This document shows, piece by piece, positions 25,925-37,661 of a DNA stretch of 64,000 nucleotides. Origin of the DNA: Strigops habroptila (taxonomy: Eukaryota > Chordata > Aves > Psittaciformes > Psittacidae); assembly GCF_004027225.2 (NCBI RefSeq), contig NC_044282.2:64345725-64409724 (forward strand), written 5' to 3'. A program made the translations under genes and the position numbers. Within the stretch, counting starts at the first letter, position 1. Each line of letters starts with the position of its first letter. The notes under the pieces are model-generated. The model ran no database searches and had not been told where the DNA came from. It saw only the letters and a list, made by a program, of their open reading frames with translations.

Positions 25925-25951
25925 AAAAAAAAAAAAAAAAAAAAAAAAAAA
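25925..25951. repeat. A27 homopolymer
   Basis: Uninterrupted A run on the plus strand in intron 1. No retroposed gene body was recognised immediately upstream of it. Confidence 0.9.
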
Positions 25952-28900
25952 GAAGTACTCTTTGTTCTAATATTGCCTATAAAGCTTTCCTTTCACAATC
26001 TGCTCCTCCTCATGGGCACCTGAAGGAGTACAAAAGCAACAGGAGTTAATGTATTTCCCTACATAACAATGAACACAAGCTCTCCCCTCCTCATTCTAGA
26101 AAGGCACTTCTAGAAGATGGAGGCAAACAGCTGTGGACCCCTAAAGGCACTTGGAAGAAGAGAAAAGATGACATTTCAGGCCCTCCTTCTGGCATAACAC
26201 AACTACTAAACAGCACTAAAATATCACAGCTTCCCTCTAAAATGACGTAGCAAAGGTAGTCATAGATGGGCAAGACAATTTTTCACTGTAGTCAAAATAT
26301 ACCAGAACATAGACTTAATTTAATAATTCCAAGATTGAAGTTCATTTGAACTTAGCGGCTTACAGGTCTGGTGGTATACAAAACCCCTTCACACACACTC
26401 CCCCCTTAATTTCCTTAACCTTTGCAATATATTTTAAGGGGTATTAATATATTTAAGAGGTATTGGCTGTTTGCTATCCCATATCTTATACCCAGTATTT
26501 CAGGCTTAGATAAACATACACCAAGTAATCTGGGACAATCTTGCAATATAAGAGCCTAGCTTGCAAACGCTGAACACATTTTAGACTCAAAAATTCAGAG
26601 CATTCATAAAGCCAGATGACACACTCTCCCTTGGCACAAGGTTGATTCTTAATAGCAACTTGAACAGGTTTTTGAGGATCTGACTTATAATGGTGTAAGG
26701 ACAGTGTTTGAGACAGGCTTGAAGCATGATATGATCATTTTTTCCTACTGCAGAGATCTACACACCTGAAGGCCTTGAACTTTCTTTTTGCTGTATCGAC
26801 AGAAGGCTTTCAAAATTAAGCAACTATACTGAGCTAGATCTGAATGAAAATCTGACTTTATCAACAGAATTGGCTGTAAGGGCTGCAGAATGGTTGTTTA
26901 TACTCAGCAGCAGCAGGAGAAAAACATACATTAACATCTAATGATGGAAGAGAAGGGAGACAAACAGGCCAAGCCTCAGTAAAGTCTACACTAGCTTTCT
27001 AAACTGGGGGTACACACAGGGAACATTTCCATTTAACTAATCAGAACTCATAAAACAAAAGAGAAACAAAATGCTGCTCTTTTGGTACATAAGAGATCCA
27101 AAGTTTTGCAAGTTTTATCCTCTCTAGGATGCAGCTAATGGGAGTGTAAACAACTTCATTTAAGCTCCTAGAATCTAGATGACCCAGATCATGAGACCAT
27201 GACCTTTCGCATGGACTTAGCCCATTGAGGATAGTCAGCATCTGGCAACACGCTGATGAGAAAGCCAAAAAGCAGCAGACTTACACTGAAACATACCGTG
27301 TGACTTTTCTTCCCCTCAAAAAGCCCCAACACACTATTTAATAAACTATTAATAGGAATTTCTGATGTTAAGTTATCAACCCAAAACTCTCTTGGGTAAC
27401 ATTCAGGATGACTGGATAATAAAACAGATTTTTCAATGATGGTGAAATACAACTTACAAAAGCATCTTTCTAATTCGTGAATTTTTTAAAGATAGCCAGG
27501 TATATACATTTTTTATTGGTACTTAATAGCATTTTTCAATTAAAATGAGACAGCTCAGTACCTCAGTGCCATGATATTCCTGGAATGCATTTTAATATTT
27601 TCAAACATCTGGTTCTTACTGTAAGAATATTTTCAACCACTGTATTACTGGTTTTGCTTAGTTATCTGCAGAAAAATAAAGACCATCTGTGCACAAACAG
27701 GCTGTTCCATACCGTTAGCACACATTTCATCACAGACCACAGTGCAGACTACTGGCACTGCAAAAAGCAAACATAAGTTCAATTATTTCAAAATATCACT
27801 CCCTTTTTTTCTTTGCATACAAAGATCAAAAGGGTAAGGACAAGAAGACTGCAGTATTTTTGCTTTTATTTTTCTGATTTTAAGCAGGCATTCTCCACCT
27901 TAAAAGCAGACTTACGAGACATATCAACACCAAGGAGAGGTCCAGTTCCAGCCTGAAGCAGGGGAAAGGTGCCACAGTCCCAGCCAAGTCATTCAACAGC
28001 CGAGAGTGCACACGCTGGCAGGAGTGGGGCCAATGCAGGGCACCACAGCTCCCTGCAACCTGCCTCAGGAAGCCTGCATTTGAACACTACCTTGCACTGC
28101 AAGACAAGATACTGCACTTACATTTTGCCTTCTTGAAAGCTGTATTATATGCAGCAATAGAAAATCCACGACCATGCGTCAGATCTGGTGCTGTGCTGAA
28201 TGGAGAGATGAGCCTAACCACACAAAACTGCTGGTTTAAGACTCAGTTTTGTCATTTTTACTTACAGAATTAGACTCTAGAGCATAAAAATACTACTTCA
28301 GACTATACCTTTCATATTTAAATGACATCTATTCAAATCCAATTAGACTTGTAGTATGAGGAACAGATGTTGTTGCTTGTGGTTGGTCCTAATAAGGTAT
28401 CAGAATATTACAGACCACATCTAAAGCAACAAATTAGGTATGTAATAAAATTAAGTAACAATAGTTGACAACACCTGGATTTTAGAACAAGATCAGAGGA
28501 TACGCCTGTCAGGACATTCACTCTAACAAGTGAAGAATTTTTAGAAACAGCATTACAGCATCAACCCCTTCATTTTCACCCAACCAGAAGGTTCTTCCTG
28601 CCACCTCCTCCCCTTTTTCCGCTCCCCGCACCTTGACTGCATGAGAAAGGACGGTCACAAAGTCAGAAGCTCTCATACTGCATTGCAGTATTAACACCGG
28701 ACAGAAAACAAACTTGCATACAAGATTTGGACACACTGATCTGATTCAAAGGCAGGAATTTTACCAATAGGGCTATGCTGATGTTTAGAAAGAAGCAAAG
28801 CCTGAGTACTATTTCTGAAACAGCATCAAATTAGCATACAGAAAAATACCTTTAAGATGCTATTTTCAGTATCAATTTAACTATACATTTGCAAGCCAGC

Positions 28901-30279
28901 CCTGGTAATCAAGCACAAGATCCCTACCTGACATACTACGTTTGCCTATAATGCCTCTGCTTTGTTTTCAATAAAAAGACCTTAATGGTTTTCAGCATGC
29001 TTTAAATACCTGTCCATGAAGCAGACTTTTCTGACTTAGCTATGTCACAGCAGTTCTACAGACAAGTTCTTAAAAAAGTAAATCAGAACAGCACCAGTTT
29101 GATTTCTCTTTGCTGAGGTGTTGTTCATTACTAACATGTGGCTGACAAGACCTTTACAAGGTAGTAATTAAGCTCTTTATGATCACATTAATATTCTTCA
29201 CTTAGGAAAGACTAATAAGATTCATAACGCTCCCCACAGCTCTCAGTATTCAACACAGCAACAAACAACTTTTTGTAAAAGGTTTTCAAAGCCTGTATCC
29301 ATTTTATTGAGGAGCAGACTGCTTTACTAAGAGATTAATTTTCTGGCAGTTTAGTAGCTTCTATTCAAGACACAGTATTCCCCTGATTTATTTTTTTTTT
29401 TAATATATTTTCTACAGTTATTTTACAGGCAACAGTGCTAGAACACATATAAAAATCTGTAAGGAAAAGTATCTTTTATGATAAAAAAAATTATTTCACT
29501 TAACTATTTCACTCTACCATTAACGTTTTAAATACTTTGAAGGCTACTCTCCATCTAACAGCACATGCTTTAATGAATTAAAACACTAACAAACGCCCTG
29601 CAATGCTATCGATTGAAAAGGAAAAAGAAAGAAACAATAGGGAAATGAAGCTGCGCCTCCTGCAGCAGCCTGGTTAGGAAGCAAGTAATGAAGTTAATCT
29701 AGCATTATCTTATTAGCCTCCGTGACACCAAGCACACTAGAACGCCAGCCGTAAGCATTGCTAGCGTGTTCCTTTCAGTCCAAAGCGGAGACAAAGAGCA
29801 GACCGGAGCAGCGCACACACCCCAAGCGAATGCGACCGGTGCCGCAGGGTGTTCCGCCAGCCGCGCCCCGCCGGCCTGACAGGGACTTACTGTCCGCTCC
29901 CGGCCCGCCGCGGTACGGCTGCCGCCCCGCACACCCCACACAGCGCCCGGCTGCCGCCCGGGAGGCGGCGCGCCGCGTCCCCAAGCCCGCCCCGTCCCAG
30001 CCTCGCGGCCGCTTACATAATGCAGCGGCCGCGGGACCGCCCCGGGCGAGGGCTTTCGGCGGGGACGTAAATAAACAGAGCGGGCGGCAGCCCGCCAAGC
30101 CACGCTCACCCGGTGCCGGAGCCACCGCAGCGCCGGCAGCACAATGCCCCCGCCTCACCTCGGGCGCCCCCGGGCCGCGCGGCCGCTCGCTCCCCGCCGC
30201 GGCCACCCCCCTCCGGAGGCCACTCGCCCTTCCCGCGGCTGCCCTCGGGGCCGAGCGCCATCCCTGGTCACCACACACC

Positions 30280-30415
30280 AACCGACACCCGGCGAGCGCG
30301 GCGCCGCTCCCGCAGCGCCCTCCCCACACCGGGGCGCGAACCGGCACCCCCCGCCCTAACCCCTCCAGGCCTCCTCAGCGGCATGCACCGACCAACCGCT
30401 CCCTGCCACCGCACA
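30280..30415 (+). repeat. CpG-island duplicated segment, copy A
   Basis: CCGCTCCCGCAGCGCCCT, ACACCGGGGCGCG and ACCGGCACCCC occur here in the same order as in 31080-31215, with substitutions and small gaps between. Copy A lies just downstream (minus sense) of the predicted first-exon donor. Confidence 0.8.
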
Positions 30416-30453
30416 CCCCCTCCGCGACACCCGGCTCGGCAGCACGAACTGAC

Positions 30454-30650
30454 CTGTCCAAGCGCCGCTCCACGGCTCCCAACCCGTTTGATGCGGGGCT
30501 GCCGGAGGCACCGCCCGCGTTCCCTGCCCCTCCTCCCGCGGCCGGGGTCCGCGGCCGCTGCCGCTGCCCAGGGCCGCCTGACAGCGCGGGGGAGGGGAGG
30601 GGGCGGCACGGCCGCCAACCGGTTCCAGCTGCCCCCGGCCGCACCGCGGA
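30454..30650 (-). other. GPCPD1: Probable non-coding first exon (5' UTR) of GPCPD1
   Basis: The strongest candidate donor in the CpG island on the minus strand reads GGACAG|GTCAGT, placing the exon's 3' end at 30454. The transcription start cannot be read from sequence. I set the 5' limit near 30650 because GC-box and ETS-type motifs cluster just upstream on this strand. The exon would join the exon starting at 22020, which carries the ATG. Other donors in the island (after 30110 and 29891) could define alternative first exons. Confidence 0.5.
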
Positions 30651-30770
30651 GGGGCGGGGCGAAGGAAGTAGCCTCACGTAACCTCCCCTTGACGACACAC
30701 CCCAGCCCGCGCCTTTGTCCCCGCCTCCCCCGCCGCGGCCAATAAGAAGCGAGCACGAAGGGCGGGGCTT
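30650..30770 (-). promoter_or_regulatory. GPCPD1: Proximal promoter motif cluster
   Basis: Seen on the plus strand: GC box GGGGCGGGGC near 30651, ETS-type GGAAGT at 30664-30669, TCACGTAA at 30674-30681, CRE half-site TGACG at 30690-30694, CCAAT at 30739-30743, and GC box GGCGGGGC at 30761-30768. There is no TATA box. Such clusters are typical just upstream of housekeeping transcription starts; the assignment is inference. Confidence 0.6.
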
Positions 30771-30800
30771 TTCCTCGAAAGCCTCGGGCCGGCGCCTGAG

Positions 30801-30913
30801 GTCGGGGCTAAGGCTCAGGGGGCGGGGCTAAGGCTCAGGGGCGGGGCTAAGGCTCAGGGGGCGGGGCTAAGGCTCAGGGGGCGGGGCTAAGGCTCAGGGG
30901 GTGGGGCTAAGGA
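30801..30913. repeat. Six-copy ~20-bp GC-box minisatellite in the GPCPD1 promoter
   Basis: GGGGCTAAGG occurs six times, starting at 30804, 30824, 30843, 30863, 30883 and 30903, so the spacing is 20, 19, 20, 20 and 20. The repeat unit is GCGGGGCTAAGGCTCAGGGG. Four units carry an intact GGCGGGGC or GCGGGGC Sp1-type site; the first (TCGGGG) and last (GTGGGG) are altered. It lies about 200-350 bases upstream of the predicted first exon. Confidence 0.95.
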
Positions 30914-31079
30914 AAGGCGCGGTGCGTGGAGGGAGCCGCGGCTGAGGGGCTGAGCGGCTGTGGGGGGTTGAGGGGAGGGGGGGGGATCTGGTTTGTGGCC
31001 ACCTGGCCGCCGCGGAGGTGAGGTTTACCCTCCCGCTTTTCCTCAGCGTTAGGCTCCGGCGGCTCTCCCCCCCATCGCA

Positions 31080-31215
31080 ACCCCAGAATGCCCGCGAGGA
31101 GTGTGCCACCGCTCCCCCAGCGCCCTGTTGACACCGGGGCGCGGACCGGCACCCCTTAGGCTCTTACAGGGGCACGCATCAATCGTCCCCTGATACCGCC
31201 TCACAGCCCCCACAG
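31080..31215 (+). repeat. CpG-island duplicated segment, copy B
   Basis: Same orientation as 30280-30415 and about 800 bases away. It shares CCGCTCCCCCAGCGCCCT, ACACCGGGGCGCGGACCGGC and a later GGCACGCAT/GGCATGCA block. Several CpGs of copy A are mutated in copy B. Confidence 0.8.
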
Positions 31216-34200
31216 GCCGAGCTGGATAGGGGCCTTGCTGAGGTGAGGCGGGCTTCCACTAGCACCGTTTTACCCTGGAGGTTGCCTTACCTCAGGCTGA
31301 GTCCCAGCTACCCAGCCTGGGGGCGGGAGGGCTGCGCTGGGGACAGGCAGCCCTGCTTCCTACATGCACCTTTGAGTCTCAGTGGCTCAGATGGGCTGTG
31401 AGCTCATGGCATCAGGGGCGTGATGGCTTTTTTTGTGGTACGAAGGGGCAGGCCTGCATGCCTGTCTTGGAAGGGTTTAGTCTCTGTGGATTTGATGGTG
31501 GCCAGCTCTCTCCATGTGCATTTTCCTGAGGTGTTGCCTGAGCCGCTGTTCCAGCCCTGCCAGCAGGCTGTGGCCTCAGTCACCTGCTGAAACATGGGGT
31601 GGCAGGAGCTGGTGCCCGTGATGCCATACACCTGGGTTGGGGCTCGCAGGAAGCCTCCCTGCTGTCATACAGGCTCTGCCTCTTCCTCTACGCAGGTCCG
31701 GTTGCCCATAAGCCCAGCTGCATAAGCAAAAGAGCTGCCATTCGTGGTGCAGCTGAAAACATGTCTTCGTAGCAATGGCACCAAGACAAACTGATGTGGG
31801 GATGCCCACACTGGAGTTTTGAAGCTGCAGGCAAAGTTTAAGCATGATATTTGTCTCTGTTTCAGGGTAGCTGAGACCACTGGGTGAAGACCCCAGGGAG
31901 ATTTGCTGCACTAAAAGGTAGTGTTGCGTTTGGGACTGTGACCTTATGGCCTTCCTGAGACCTGATTTTATGACAAAAATGGTATTCCACTGGAATTTAC
32001 CCAAAAAGCATTAGCAAATAAAGGGAAACTATTTTCCTCTGTGGTTTTGAGGGAGCTTGTTTTCTCTGTTTTGTAGCAGAGTTACGGAGTTGTGAGAATA
32101 TGACCAGTCCTTTCACTCTAATAACAAACTTGCATGAATAGTTTGGTAAGTAACTTGCTTCTGCTTTATACAACTTGCGTCAGCTAACAAAGAAGCTGCA
32201 GTCTGAGTATGCAGAGAAACCACTTATCCTGTCCTGCGCTGGGAGTTAGCACAGTTATGAGTAGAGCTTTATGCCTTCCTTCCATCTGTCTTTAAATGGA
32301 GAGCTATTTTCCATTCATTCGTCCCCTGCAAATCCAGCCATAAGTAATTTGTGACACAGCCCTGGATGTTGTAGGGAAAATAAATGTTAATATCAGATGT
32401 TTTACACCAGAAAAGTATGTAATACATCTGAATTGCTGAGGTCTTTATGTAAGCATTGCAGCATGTGACTACCCTGCTTGAAGGAAAAATGGTAGGGGAA
32501 GGTATGCACTAAAAGCAAAAGCTGAAAGCAGTTTATTTTGAAGCCAAAAGAACAAGAGGAATTCCTCTGGGTAAGGAGGAGGGAGGGTTAGTGAAAAGTG
32601 CTTGTTGGAAAATGAGGATCTTGTTAAACACGGATGTGAACTACTCTAGTTACAAACCCTTAGTAATTAAGTAAACATTAGGAGCCATCACTCCTACAGC
32701 TCTAACCAGCAGTGAGCTGAAGGAAAGGGAAGAAGAAACTTTAGAGAAAATACTATTTAGAAGAGTAATTGCCTACTGGTTTTCTCTTGCCTGTTTTTAA
32801 GATTTATTAGTTGTAATTTGTTGTAAAGCTGGGATAGAATTGAACACTTTCGAACATGCCGTGGTGTGTTAAATTTTTCCAAAAATGTGATATGGTGCCA
32901 GTCATTTTATAAAATTGTACCATTAAATTTTTGTTAAAAACTACAAGTATAACACTTGGTCTCTTTCAGCCCTAGTGTTTATTTCAAAAAATGCCTGTAT
33001 CTAGTCAAAACTATTAGTGCATTTCCTACAATAATTCATTATAGCTAAAAATTGCAGTTCAGACCCTAAATGGATTTAAGAAATACTCATGTGTTTATTC
33101 TCTTAAAGATGTACATCTCCCTGCTTCTTCACTGAGGTAACAGAAGCTAATGTAATCAGCTCAATTGAAATGCTTAGAGAATTCTCTCTCCTTCTAAGTT
33201 TATGTGGTTGTTTTCAGCTAAAAGCTGACATTTGGTCAAATCATTTTTAAGTTCTTCAGTTACCTTAAAATAGTGTATATTCACTTGGAAAGAATGTTAA
33301 TAGGAATTTCTATGCTGCATTAAGAGAAACCGCTGATTCTAAGCAGCATTAATTGGTCATGGCAACTTTCAAGGACTAATTTTTTCTTTAAAGGTAACTT
33401 GAGTTTGTCAAATCAGAGATGATGTTCTTCAATGTGTAATTGATAAGACTTTTCAAAGGGAAGAGATTTTGTTTAGCTGCATGATTCCTTTCTCTAAACC
33501 ATTAATGTTACCATGATTGCATCAGTAGGGCTGAGGCAAGTCTTCTGCTTTCTACTCTGCCTCAACCTGTGAGATCCCCGTCTTGCTTTGCTCTTAAGCC
33601 TTTCACTGAAATATAAATTTTAATAACTTAATTCCTGTACATAATTCCATTGCACTCCTTGGTCTTGCTGAATAAACCAAACCCAGCTAATTAAGCATGA
33701 TGACTAAGCTTGTGCTCAGTGCACAGCAAGTAGGAAAAGGGTGGGATGAAAAATACTGTTATGTCTTGGCTTAACCTGAAAAAAAGTCTACATTTAATTA
33801 AGTTTGCCAGTGTCCTTTTTTATTTTCCTCCTCCTTAAGGAGTTGCTTCAATATGGTTGGATCAGATAAGGTCTTACTTTGCCATGACGCAGCAGGCAAG
33901 TCTCAGCTACTCCTCGAGATAATATTAAACTGTAGAGTAATTAGAGCACATAGTTGAGTTTATAGAACTCTTCTTAAGCATCTGTCCAAAAAGTTTAGAT
34001 TGGTGGTCTGCTTTCCTTGTTTACATAGCAACAAAATAAACACGAAGAAAATGGGGTTTTATATCATACAACCTGAGCTGAATTGAGTTGCTGTTTGCAG
34101 AAGTCCCAAAGAAATCCAGAAACACAAAGCTACAAGATCTGTTTCAAGTGTGCAAACACAAACTCTGTTTAAACAATGCGTGCATGTGTTGGAGAGCATG

Positions 34201-37200
34201 TTTTCCCCTTTCCACTATAGTAGTTTAGTAAGAATTATTAGTACTTAGCCAGTACTGTCTGGCAGACTGCTTTGTTCTGGCGATGATACTGTTGTCAATG
34301 AAGTTGCTGAGCAGAAGAGAAAGATCTAAAAGATGCCATGTGCATGCAGCCTCCCCAAACACTGTAGAAGCTGCTTTAAAACTGGACCTTGCTCCCATGA
34401 TGTAGGGTCTGAAGCAGGCAGGGTTGGAGGTGATTTGCACCATAGATGGAATACCAAAGTAGCCTTAAGGCTATAGTAGTTGAGATGTGAAGCCCGGTGG
34501 GACATATGCAGCCTGTTGTTTTGTAAATGACAAGAATACTTGCTCAAGCGCTGGAAGCAAGTGGTTGAGGCTAGTGTATAGAATACATTAGCAAACCTAT
34601 ACTAAAAAGGCACTAGGAAATGCCTTTGAGGTTTTATGTCCATTTCTGTAACCAATGTAATATTTTCTTCAGTTGCCAGAATTATACATCCAACCTATAA
34701 ATCAAGCTTCATTGATACTGTAAGTAGTTAGAAAGTGAACATCAAATTATAGCTGCACTTCCTCCTCCTTCATAGTTTGCGTTATCAGTTCCAGTGAAGT
34801 GGTTATACTGACACCAGTGCTCACAGCTGAGGAAAGCTGTGTGTATTCAGATGAATGGTGCTCCTTAGTTTACTGCACTTGGTTTTTCTGCAGTTGTTTC
34901 AGCTCTGATGGGTTATTGTGAATAAAAATAGCTGGTAAAATTATGCAAATGAATGCACAGCATTAGGCAGGCAGTATCTCATTAGCTTTTTTTTAATCTT
35001 TCTGTAAAATCACTGATTCTTGAAAATACACTTCTGACCATTTCTCTGGCACTGAGAGGATTGCTGTATCATTATCTAATGAGAAATCTGGAATGTACAG
35101 GCACTAGGGAAAAGAGATGCAAAGAGACTGGAAGGTATCAAGCAACAATAAAAATTGCAAGACAGTAGAACTGCTGTTAGCCTGGCAAAAGCCTCTCAGT
35201 CTCATGGAGAATGATGAGAAAGGATTATTAGAGAAAGGCCTGTTGTGCAATGACATTTTTTCTGTAATGTACACTGTAATACAGTATCATGTATTTTTCT
35301 CTGTGGACAAATTAGCAGTCAGGGAGCATAGAAACACAGAGATTAAAGCAAGAATATAAGGCTGTGTTCAAGACTTTTTAAACACCTACAGTGGGAAAGC
35401 CTTGAAGGTAAGCAAAAGGTGTGGAGGGAGGGGAATAATGCTACTCTAGATATGCAGTAGCTCAGATTTCTCTTTGACTGGGGGAGATAATTGCCTAATA
35501 CAAGGACTAGATGCGCTGGTAGCAAATGCAACCACAAGCCAGAAAGGTGGACAAGAGCATCACTAGATATAAAATGACATAAATCTAAAATGAAACCCTT
35601 ATTTGGCCACTGTTAACAAATATCAAATTTATAATGTGAAAAAGAATAGTTACAGATATTTCATTTTCTCTTGTAGAAAAATCAGTCGTTTTTAAACGCT
35701 GTTAATTTTCATGTATAATCTGGCACCAGTGGTAGACAATGTTACATCAGAAAATAAAAAATAAATCCAAAGAACCCCCAAAGCCTAGGTGCTAATATGA
35801 TATTGCAGAAATAAGATTTGGATTAGGAATGACAGAGAATATAATCTAGTCATGAGGGTGCCTGAGCATGATTTGCTTCTTGATCTAAATTGGTTTATAA
35901 TTTCTCAAATGAAATGTGTATAAATGTTTAATTGTGAAAGACCTAAATAAAGACCTGAAGTACCACACCATCAAAGCACCACATTTAAATTAGCCAAAGT
36001 CATTACACCTAGGGTTACCACAGCAAAACAGGTATCTAATATGAAACTTCCTCGGCTTTTTTTACATAACCAAATCAAGTTATATAGTAAGTATCATGTA
36101 TATATGTAACTTAAGTTATACAGTAGGTTATATATGTAACTTTTTTGTTCAATTTTTGTGTATGTGGTGTTCTGGGAACTCCTAGCTCTGTCTGCATGCC
36201 AATTACAAGTCATTCTCTTCTATTTTTGCAATGGTGGTGGTGTCTCTGAAATCTTGTTTCTGAAATTGTACTCAGGACTCCCCATCCTCCTTTTGCCAGC
36301 AGGACCCATTTCACACTATCAGAGATAAGGGTGATCAGCGCATGAGGAACAACAGTGGTTGTGGAATATGACACAGATAATGTTGAATTTTTTCTTTCTT
36401 CTTTCGTTTTTTCTTTTTTTCTTTTTTGCCATTTCAACAACAGGAGGAACACCTGCCCTAAGATAAGGACAGATGGGATTTCCTATGACAGCAGGATGTT
36501 TGACTCTGGTGTGGTTCAAAATCCCATTTCAAAGGTCATGTTTGTCCTTTAAATAAAATGTGAGGTTCAATTTTATGCTCTGCCAGATAACAATAGTAGT
36601 GATGCAAGTGCATCCTTTGGACTCCGCAGGTCAGGGCTAGTGATAATGTGGGGCTTTGGTGTGGTGGTGCCCAGTCTTTCCCCAGGGGGAGGACAGTGGT
36701 GCTCCCAGTGCCCATGTGAACACCAAAGGGCCCAACAGAGGCAGAAATAAGCCACTTCTTATTGTCCATTGGAGCTTTCTACTTCCATGCTCAATGTTTT
36801 TTGAAGTGTGCCTGTACTGAATATACTTACGTGGAGAAAGTAAGTGGGAGACCTCAAATCCAATAGAGAAAAAAAGTCAGCTTTTCCTGTCCTCTGTTTC
36901 TCCTTCATCTGCTGCACATACTGATAATGACAGAGAAACATGTTTTAAGTTTTAGTTATCGACATGAAGTTCTTTAAAAGTACAGACTCCTGTGGGTGAC
37001 TGATATTTCTTCATTTTTATATTTATTAAATAGGTATCAATTCTGCTGTGGTAACCCAGGGTTTAATGCACTGTTGTTCCTGGGAATGCAGCTGTACCCA
37101 GGGACACAATTACTTGTAAGCAAAGCTCAGCCTGAGGAGAAGCTAAGGGTGTCCATGGCCTGAAGCCAGTCTGACATCTGGCTGCAGCATTTTGGCTCTC

Positions 37201-37288
37201 CTATGCCTGCTCTTGCACTCCCACCTGCCCTTTGTATTCTCTCAGGTCCTTGTTTAACCTTTCACTGAGCTATACTAGCTGTCTGTCA

Positions 37289-37372
37289 GAAAGTGTGTGG
37301 GGGGGGTGTGTTTGTTTCGGGGGTTGGTTTGGTTGGTTTGTTTTGTTTTGTTGTTGGTATTGTTGGTTTTAA
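37289..37372 (+). repeat. G/T-rich low-complexity tract
   Basis: A G7-8 run, then GGGGGTTGGTTTGGTTGG and TTTTG repeats. Several G-runs within about 45 bases could form a quadruplex. No gene recognised around it. Confidence 0.75.
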
Positions 37373-37636
37373 TTAGATGTTGGGTCCGTGGGCTGAAACA
37401 ATTCAAAGCCAGGTTGGGTGAATATTAGAGCTGTCCTCACACAAGCAGAGATGGCAGCAGCTAGAAGTGAAATCCTCTCTATCTGCCAGGGAACTGCTTA
37501 CTGCAACAATGGACTTGTAGAAAAAGCAGCTCAGAGATTTATCACTTGAGGTTTAAAACAGCGACAGCTATTAGTAAAGGGACCTCAAAGAGGACTCCTG
37601 TACGAAATAAGAGAACATATCAGTTACTTTACACCT

Positions 37637-37661
37637 AATCTGTGTAAAGATTACACAGATT
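37637..37661. repeat. Perfect 11-bp hairpin
   Basis: AATCTGTGTAA and TTACACAGATT are exact reverse complements around AGA. Confidence 0.85.

Larger units (their letters stand above)
22021..30453 (-). other. GPCPD1: GPCPD1 intron 1 (8.4 kb)
   Basis: Separates the non-coding first exon from the exon with the start codon. It contains a tandem duplication at 23.0 kb, a CR1 tail at 24.1 kb and an A27 run at 25.9 kb. No coding exon was recognised on either strand. GC content rises sharply from about 29.76 kb into the CpG island. Confidence 0.75.
29760..31250. promoter_or_regulatory. GPCPD1: CpG island and promoter of GPCPD1
   Basis: About 1.5 kb of very GC- and CpG-rich sequence with sharp boundaries in AT-rich DNA. 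It covers the predicted first exon and its upstream region. Many long open frames here, up to 307 codons on the plus strand, reflect base composition and show no recognised protein. A divergent plus-strand transcript is possible because such islands are often bidirectional, but no plus-strand coding exon was found nearby. Confidence 0.9.

Noticed and set aside
29758..30745. Long plus-strand open frames (307 and 210 codons) and minus-strand frames up to 190 codons in the CpG island
   Set aside because: Stop codons are rare in such GC-rich sequence. The translations are Pro/Arg/Ala-rich low-complexity with no domain, and they overlap each other in several frames.
31576..32004. 142-codon minus-strand open frame just upstream of the CpG island
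   Set aside because: No domain recognised. Part of it is antisense to a possible plus-strand non-coding exon at 31866-31918, itself supported only by splice-like signals.
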